From Stichopus chloronotus (Eukaryota > Echinodermata > Holothuroidea > Aspidochirotida > Stichopodidae), in assembly GCA_021234535.1 (NCBI GenBank), contig CM037833.1, forward strand, positions 5,230,709 to 5,294,708: 64,000 nt of DNA. The letters are read 5' to 3'. The translations under genes and the position numbers were made by a program. The notes beneath the pieces were generated by a model. The model saw only the letters and a program-made list of their open reading frames with translations. It was not told the origin of the DNA and searched no databases. Positions 57,216 to 64,000 of this stretch are shown here, piece by piece (the first letter of the stretch is position 1; every line of letters begins with the position of its first letter).

Positions 57216-60200
57216 CAGGGTTCGTACAGGTCATGGAAAACCTGGAAAGTCATGGAATTTTACTTTTGCATTTTCCAGGCCTTGAAAGTCATGGAAAGTC
57301 ATGGAATTTCAATATTTGTGACAGGAATGAGTTGAAATGTATTTTTATTTTTGCAAAAAACGGCAAATGAGTTCTTTTTACACTTTTGGATCATCGCATT
57401 TGTTATTTTTCTGATCTTCTCAGTAAGCCCTTTGTAAAATTCATTCTGAAAATAAGTGGACACTTACGAACGCCTACTAGAGAGCTCAATATTAAGTAAC
57501 AGTGCATTGGTCATCTGCCTCGCGTGTACGCATGTCGGTCTACGATACGTTTGACCAAAGACAGTGTACCGACGTAAGGCGGAAGCCTGGTTTCTCTACT
57601 TATCAAACCGTAGTACGTCCATGGGGCGAAGCACCCGCCATTTTAATACAACGGCATGGAGTTGTGATCAATTGGTGATTCCTCTAAAACCTTCTTTTAC
57701 GTATACCAATTTTGCTTCAAAATGCCGGGGAATTGTCATTTTAAAGATGCATGGTTAGATCATGCAGTGTATGGGAAGTGGATTCTGAAATTTAGTGGTA
57801 AACCACATTCAGCGAGGTGCAAACTCTGCTTATCAACTTTCAACCTTAGCAACATGGGTGAAGCTGCCCTTAAGATCCACATGAAGTCCGACAAACACAA
57901 GACCAGTTCAAAACAGTCAGGTAGGCTTGTATTTTTTCTACAGTTATTAAAGCTTATTTGGTAATTATTAATCACGTTTAAGTTTGACAATCGATGATAA
58001 TATGAGCAACTTTATGGGACATTATCAGGAACGTTAGGACTTCTCCCAAATTTCGAGCCTGCAATCGCGGGGCTAGCCTAAAGTCACGTTAACCTAGGTG
58101 TAGCATGGGCTAAAGCATTAACGTTGGTTACTTGCCTGCTGATGTGTAGGACTGTCCACACAAAGAGAAGCAACATTAACGTTAGGCCTAGTCTAGCTGA
58201 TCGTCAAAATTATCAAGTTGGCATATATTTCACAAGTTGTCTAGGCTTATATCCTCGTGTTAGAGACTCAGTAAGTTTTTGGCAGTAGGTTTTTTCATTT
58301 GAATTGCTTGCGATTTTTTTTTTTTTGGTGTAGTATGTCATAGCTTTTATGCTATCCTAACGTAGAAATTACATGGTGTAGGCTTAGCTGTTCAGCCTAT
58401 CCTTGCAAGTGCATCTGTGGAAGCAAGCAGTCACATTGTAGTGAGTTTTATATCAAACAGACACAAGCCTTAATTAATTACATGTTCATTTATGTGTTGG
58501 TTCATATGTTTGTTTTTATGTTTAAAATGTTAGTTCTTTACTTTTTGTGTTTCTTTGCTTTTCAGTTTTCCTAAACATTTAGTTTAGGCCTTTATTTTTT
58601 TTTCCAGGCTCAGCTCCAGCCTCCTACTAGTGTGGTTGCTCGAGAGGATACACTGAAAGCAGAAATACTATGGTGCAATAATGAGCTCTTTCGAAGAATT
58701 TTCCCAGATTCAACCATTGCTAAAAGTTTTCAGCTTTCAGAGACTAAATGCGGATATATGACATGTTTGGTTTGGGACCATTCGTGCAAGACCTTCTTCG
58801 TGACCGCATCAAAAATGTCCTTATTATGTCATTCTGTTTGACGAAAGTCTGAACAAGAAACTGCAGAGTAAACAAATGGACTTTCTTCTTACAACCTGGC
58901 AGCATAATGAAGTGCACACTCGTTACTATACATCAGTATTCATGAGACATGGCACAGCAGTTCATCTTAAGGAACAATCAACTGAGGTCCTTCAAAGTGT
59001 TGGTTTGAGCAATTGCTGCAGATATCTATGGACGGTCCTAATGTTAACTGGCGCATGTTTCAAGATTTTACAAGGGAATACAAAACTGATTTGAACAAAG
59101 ATGTTTTCAATGAGGGTTCATGTGGGTTACATATTGTGAATGGGGCATTCCTCACTGGGGCAAAAGCCACTGAGTGGGAAGTGGAGGGCTTTCTTTCATC
59201 ACTATATTATCTCTTTGCAGATGCTCCTGCAAGAAGGGAGGATTATGAGAACATCACTGGAGATAGCACCATGCCACTTAGATTTTGTAAAACTCGCTGG
59301 CTTGAAAATGTTCCTGTGGCAGAAAGAGCCTTAGATTTATGGGACAATGTTGTAAAGTATGTAAAAGCTGTAGAAGAGACGAAAATTCCTAACTCATGTA
59401 ACAAATCATTTGAGACAGTGCAGAAGTGTACCAAGAAGGTAATTTTCCCAGCAAGACTATGTTTTTTTATTTCAGTAGCCTGTCTCTTGCCAAGGTAGAC
59501 ATTGGGTTTTACACAGAGAGGAAGGTTAAGGCTTTGAAGGTGAAGAAACTGATCAGTGAGAGGATGGCACTAGAATTTCAAATGGAAGCAAAGAGCCTTC
59601 TTCTAGACATGACTTGCAAACTTCTAGAGAAGTGCCCCCTGAAGTATGTATTGGTTCGCAATCTTGCATGCTTCGACCCAAAAAGTATGGCAAGGGAAAA
59701 AGACAAGTCTTTTGCTAAGATGAAGCGTGTGCTTGCTGTTCTGAATGATGCCAACAGAATTGAAGAATCGTGTGATGATATTCTCAGACAGTATGGAGAA
59801 GCATGTAATGCGGCTGCTACTGATCCTACAATGAGGGACTTTGACTACAAAACAGAGAGAGTAGACATTGTGTTGTTTACCTTCTTTTCAAAAAGGCCTA
59901 CCTTTCGTGCTTTGTGGAATGTAGTGAGTATGTGTTTGATCCTATCACATGGACAAAGCATCCATTGAGAGAGGATTTTCTGTGAACAAACAAATGGGGG
60001 AGGACAATCTCAGCACCTGCTCTCTCATAAGTTTGAGAGCCATTTATGACTACATTAAATATGTGGGAGGAATTGAGAAAATTCAGGTTACCAAGATCAT
60101 GCTGTTGGGTGCTGCAGCAGGTAGGCAAAAGTATCAAGCACACCTTGATGAACTGAAAAGAAAAGAACAAAAGGCAAAGAAAGATAACGAAAGGAATGCT

Positions 60201-60642
60201 TGATGACCTTGAAGAACTGAAAGCAAAGAAAATCAGACTTCAGCGTGATATTAAGAGCTTGCAAGAGTCAGCCGACAAGTACGCTGAGAAGGCAGAGTCC
60301 ACTGGACAATTAACTTTCATTTCTAAGTCAAATAGCTTTAGAAGTGTGAAAGACAAAATTTGTCAAGTTGAGGAAGTTGAGAAAGAAATGGAGGTTCAAC
60401 TTAAAGTAATTAAAAATTCATAAGGGAAGTACTTGATGCCATGCATTTACTGCTCAATGGGTTGGTGAAGTCAGAGGGTTGTTTTTATACATTTACAGAT
60501 CATGATATTGACAGGTGTTATTGTGATTACATCCTTAAATATAAGTAGATTCATGCTAAGAAAAGTCATGGAATGCGTGCTTAAGAGGTCATGGAAAGTC
60601 ATGGAAAGTCTTGGAATGATGAAAGGAAAAAAGTGTAAGCTG
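57216..60642 (+). mobile_element. hAT-like DNA transposon, decayed
   Basis: The left end CAGGGTTCGTACAGGTCATG (57216) is a typical hAT-type terminus. It is followed by repeated TCATGGAAAGTCATGGAA words (57233-57310), which return near the other end (60563-60615). The right end, AAGTGTAAGCTG at 60631-60642, looks like a degraded inverse of the left. No 8-bp target duplication is visible, so the right border is approximate. The interior encodes a zinc-finger plus hAT transposase remnant. Confidence 0.7.
57722..60423 (+). pseudogene. hAT-like transposase with BED/TTF-type zinc finger
   Basis: Exon 1 (57722-57920, donor GTAGGC) encodes MPGNCHFKDAW and a C2H2 finger, CKLCLSTFNLSNMGEAALKI then HMKSDKHK. 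After a long intron the frame resumes near 58608 with VVAREDTLKAEILWC and IFPDSTIAKSFQLSETK, then breaks repeatedly. Readable later pieces include SMDGPNVNWRMFQDF, GSCGLHIVNGAFLTGAKATEW, ARREDYENITGDS and CKTRWLENVPVAERALDLWD (59013-59440). After a break come KCPLKYVLVRNLACFDPKSM (59426-59968) and the hAT dimerisation-type SHGQ / SIERGFSVNKQMGEDN (59949-60203). A charged coiled-coil tail follows to 60423. At least four frame changes are present, and exon 2 does not join exon 1 in phase. Confidence 0.75.
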
Positions 60643-62084
60643 GAAATTTAGTGGGAAGGCAGTTTTCTGAATAAAAAGTAAACACCTTTCTCTGCCGACA
60701 GGAGTATATATGCTTCTAAAATATGTACAAGATCTTTTTTACTTAGCCGTTGCAAGGGTGAAAATTTGACAACTATAAAATATGAGAAAATGGCAAGAAT
60801 CATAGTAACACCTCACTCAATTAGTCAAGCAACTTTCAAAATGAATATGATGCAAAGTCCCACTTATATACTTTTAAATGTGAAGTAAACCCCTGCAAAA
60901 GGCAGTATTCAATAGAACATTCATTATGGCATTCATATCTTGTTGAACATAACATCATGAAATATGACTTGTATACAAATAAAGACAGCCATCACAACTG
61001 ATCCTCAGTGTCAAATACAGTAGCATTTCCTTTGACTATAGAATTATAATTCCATGCAAATATGTATTGAGGTACACATTGATGATGATCGAACATTTAA
61101 TTCCAATGATGCGTGTACATGAAGTCAATCTTTCTGCACTTTGTCATTCAGTTTAACATATAAGGCAGCCGAGGTACTTCAATCAGCCACACTTTCTTCC
61201 CAATTATACTGTACACTCTATGATTTTGCTGGGTGGTACTACGCTGTTTCAGGTCAAGACTCAACAAAACGCACTTTACACACATGCCAAAAGTAAAATA
61301 GTGACAGTGATTGACATCGGCATTAGGAACTATATGACATTACATGATCCTCAATATGTGATCACTAGACTACTTTCTCTCTCTGTCTGCAAGACTAAAT
61401 ACTCATGATGCATACAATTTACTTCATAATTACACTAAATGCCAGTCTCAGTCCTGGGGTGTACCATTCCTTGAAGAACAATAGCTGTTTGCATTGAATT
61501 TTGACACTGTATGCCCCCATTACTATCTCCCACTGTGCATGTCATGTACAGCTAGCCAGAGTAGATAGGCCAGGGGTGAGATTTAAAAATATTTCACCTG
61601 AAAGATATACAAACTACACAGGGACATTGGCAAATTTGATTACTTCTCTTGGGGTCATTTTTTTTTTCCAACAGGAAACACCCCTGCCCCCAGCTCCTTT
61701 AACGTTAATATTGACACAGCTGTAAACTGTCACAGGTGCTACACCTTAATTGTCGGACTGGATGCTTTGTAATACGTTATCACTCCATGACATGTATTAA
61801 TTTAGTACACAAAAGTATAAACAAACAAGCCAGCCAGCCATGCATGGCAGCCAAATAATGTCCCTTACCACATGTGACTCTGGGAGGAACTGCATAGTTT
61901 TGTATGTGGCGAGTTGGGCCTAGTTCAGGTCTGGGTGAGCTTGGTGCTGATGTAACCCGCAGCACAAAATTCAACTTATGTTTTCTAATGCATGTACATA
62001 CCAATTCTGAAATTCAAACGCCCTATCTTTCTAGAGAATACCATGTCTACACGGTACCGCTGTCAGTGCAAGCAGCTATGTTTC

Positions 62085-62130
62085 TCAGCTTGACATTTGG
62101 TGACCTCAGATCAACTTTGACCTGCACAAA
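62085..62130. repeat. TGACCT-type dispersed repeat copy
   Basis: TTGACATTTGGTGACCTCAG then TTTGACCTGCACAAAATCAT; related to 40915-40975 and 43271-43460. Confidence 0.5.
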
Positions 62131-62884
62131 ATCATGAATCATCTACTGAATATATGGCCAATCCACACATAAAGTATTACTGAAGGCACTTCTGGAGGTA
62201 TAGGACAAAGAGGTTTACAGTTAAACATCCTTTCATTGTCATTTTACTTAATTTTGGAATTAAAAAAGGCAAATGATCAAGGCAGGCGAGTAACAATTAA
62301 ATTGTGTGAGAAAATGTGTAGAGCAATCCAAGGGGTAACACTCCATGAAATTAAAAAAAAATATCATACAGTATGTCTGTAGATGATTTCCTATTGAACA
62401 GTACACACAGTATTTCCTACATCTGTCTTTTATCCACACACATTGTACAACAAATTCATAAGGACTGAAACAAAAGTTAACACATACATGCGGTGTAGAA
62501 CTAGATGAACCCTCAGTAGAAGCCCGCATCTTCAAATTTCAGTGGTGTGATGACCTGTCACTATGTCTGTTCCTAAAAATGGGGGGAAAATGAGCCATCA
62601 GAGATACAAAAAAATTGTGAGGAATCAGAAGAATAGGAAACCTAAAATGATGCTTATAGTAAAAAAGTGTAGCCCAGGCCTACTTACGCAATACGATGAA
62701 TTACAGTATCAAATCAGTGCTGTTTGTGAAATTCGGCACAATTTGTCATGCATGGATTGAGCGCATCACATGCATTGTGCCGATTGTAGATGAGCGACAT
62801 GTAGGCTACAGTGTACCTTACAGTACTCCATGTTGCAAAGACACAACAGAGCTGCGAGGTAAGAGCCAAAGGATTTAAAGGCAA

Positions 62885-63075
62885 ATACCATCACCTCGGA
62901 CAGTTTCAATTCTATCTCTCCCCTTCCACAGCCTGTCTAAAATTCCTCCACATGTGTAATCATTAAAACAATGGATCCCTACTCTGTATCTTTCAAATTT
63001 GCTCTCAATGAAACAGTAAAACCAGTTGAGAATTTTCCTATCACCAAACTAACAATGTAACTTGGGATGATGAGT
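62885..63075 (-). repeat. Dispersed repeat, inverted copy of 26276-26505
   Basis: Shares, in reverse-complement order, GACAGTTTCAATTCTAT, AAATTCCTCCACATGT, AAAACAATGGATCCC and AACCAGTTGAGAATTTTCC. Confidence 0.65.
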
Positions 63076-63469
63076 TACTGTCTTCAATGAAGCAGCCTGA
63101 GGTGTATTTATGAAACCGGAAATGTACCAAATGTCTCAGTAATTGTATATAATTAATATTCTTTTGTAATACTCTGTAATTGCTGTTGGCCACTTGATCA
63201 AACAGCTTACAACTGCTAGAGGCTACTATACATTTTACTCACAAATGGAAGCATTGAAAACCAGAAGGATAGGATATCTAGTAACAGCCTGCATGGACGC
63301 CAGGAAATCTGGATAGAGGAGATAAGTCTCCCAATAAAACTGGGATATGGTTGACAGCTCTGATGACCTGGATTTAGAATACAACTTGAAAAAATAGATG
63401 CACTCAGCCACAGTTTTCAATTTGTAGTCCTGTACTGTACAGCAGCAGAATGCCATGCGCTGTAAATGC

Positions 63470-64000
63470 CTATAAATTACAATGAATTAACCTAGGGCCA
63501 GGTGTCTGGGCTCGTTGGCGAAAAACCAGTGTCATCAACTGTGGCAGGTAACCGTAATTCTTTGGCTCCATGACAGGCTGTGCAGAAAACCTGCTTGTGC
63601 TCCTTCTGTACTTGCACTGGAAGCGAGGGGAACCATCCAACTTTTTTGCTTGCTGTCTGTTTGAATGGTAGTTGTGGTCAATCACCGCCAGCTGTCTCCT
63701 AAGGTTGTACCCTACATATCCATGTGAATGTCGCTTAGGAGCATACATCAGTAGATGGTTGTTGAAAGATTCCAAGATTCCAGTGTGCCTGAAGTTCTTG
63801 TAATAATGCAAACCCTTCAAGACGTGTCGCGCTGTTAGTTCTGCTGTCAAGGTCTTGTGCGGTACAGACCCTTTCTTCAACCAACGCTTTGCTCTATCTG
63901 CCTCCTGAAGCTCTTCATGTGCACACATTCCTGGTCGCCCGTCTGTTCCAAAGACCCATTTGTGTTCATCCACGATATGGTGCAGAATACCAAGGAAGGT
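63470..64000 (-). CDS. Intronless paralogue of the 14-exon DDE-like protein, 5' end off-window
   Basis: An open frame runs without a stop from the window edge to 63470. It starts TFLGILHHIVDEHKWVFG and continues GMCAHEELQEADRAKRWLKK, GSVPHKTLTAELTARHVLKG, FRHTGILESFNNHLLMYAPK, RRQLAVIDHNYHSNRQQAKK and LDGSPRFQC. It aligns with exons 11-14 of the gene at 39575-50137, but the three introns there are absent here. The glutamate of the (L)ESF/ENF motif is kept. The Cys in MCAHE matches the position of the TGA in the 14-exon gene. It may be a retroposed copy or a member of an intronless subfamily. The rest of the gene lies beyond the window. Confidence 0.75.
   Translation of the reverse strand, partial: TFLGILHHIVDEHKWVFGTDGRPGMCAHEELQEADRAKRWLKKGSVPHKTLTAELTARHVLKGLHYYKNFRHTGILESFNNHLLMYAPKRHSHGYVGYNLRRQLAVIDHNYHSNRQQAKKLDGSPRFQCKYRRSTSRFSAQPVMEPKNYGYLPQLMTLVFRQRAQTPGPRLIHCNL

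Larger units (their letters stand above)
60643..63469. other. Gene-poor stretch
   Basis: No gene was recognised. It contains a TGACCT-type repeat copy (62085-62130) and the inverted partner (62885-63075) of the repeat at 26276-26505. Confidence 0.45.

Overview
This window is eukaryotic. It is AT-rich and intron-rich, with GT/AG splice sites, AATAAA signals, microsatellites and many decayed mobile elements. The dense TAGGCCTA and AACGTTA words, and the families present, suggest a marine invertebrate deuterostome, most likely an echinoderm. That assignment is inference. No housekeeping gene or RNA gene was recognised.

Layout. 0.4-1.0 kb (-): remnant of a gene for the zinc-binding 'ballast' domain known from the P2X7 receptor tail. 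1.9-7.0 kb: a 5,046-bp element with 13-bp terminal inverted repeats, a matching GTA duplication on both sides and end arrays of TGACGTCA. It carries a three-exon DUF4806 gene and has been invaded by a Ty3/gypsy element, now truncated. 7-12.4 kb: no recognisable gene. 12.4-17 kb: three decayed multicopy genes, namely a KDZ-like transposase tail (-), a DUF6589 protein (+) and the back half of a RecQ-like helicase (-). 22.1-30.6 kb (+): a KMT5A-like SET domain on three intact exons, followed in matching splice phase by a Crypton-like tyrosine recombinase reading frame with breaks. Their shared intron holds a 243-bp satellite in two opposite-facing arrays. 33.3-35.8 kb (+): an apparently complete stand-alone ballast-domain gene. 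39.6-50.1 kb (-): a 14-exon gene of an RNase-H/DDE-like family. All 13 introns agree in phase, and one in-frame TGA stands where a paralogue at 63.5-64 kb has cysteine. 52.3-52.7 kb (-): the front half of a RecQ-like helicase. 53.2-54.7 kb (-): LINE fragments. 57.2-60.6 kb (+): a decayed hAT-like transposon. 63.5-64 kb (-): an intronless paralogue of the 14-exon gene, running off the window.

How it fits together. Nearly every coding piece belongs to families that are multicopy in invertebrate genomes and travel with transposases or recombinases. The locus reads as a landing zone for selfish or captured genes at different stages of decay. Three units keep enough structure to be expressed: the SET exons, the ballast gene and the 14-exon gene. 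The last two converge, with 3' ends about 3.8 kb apart.
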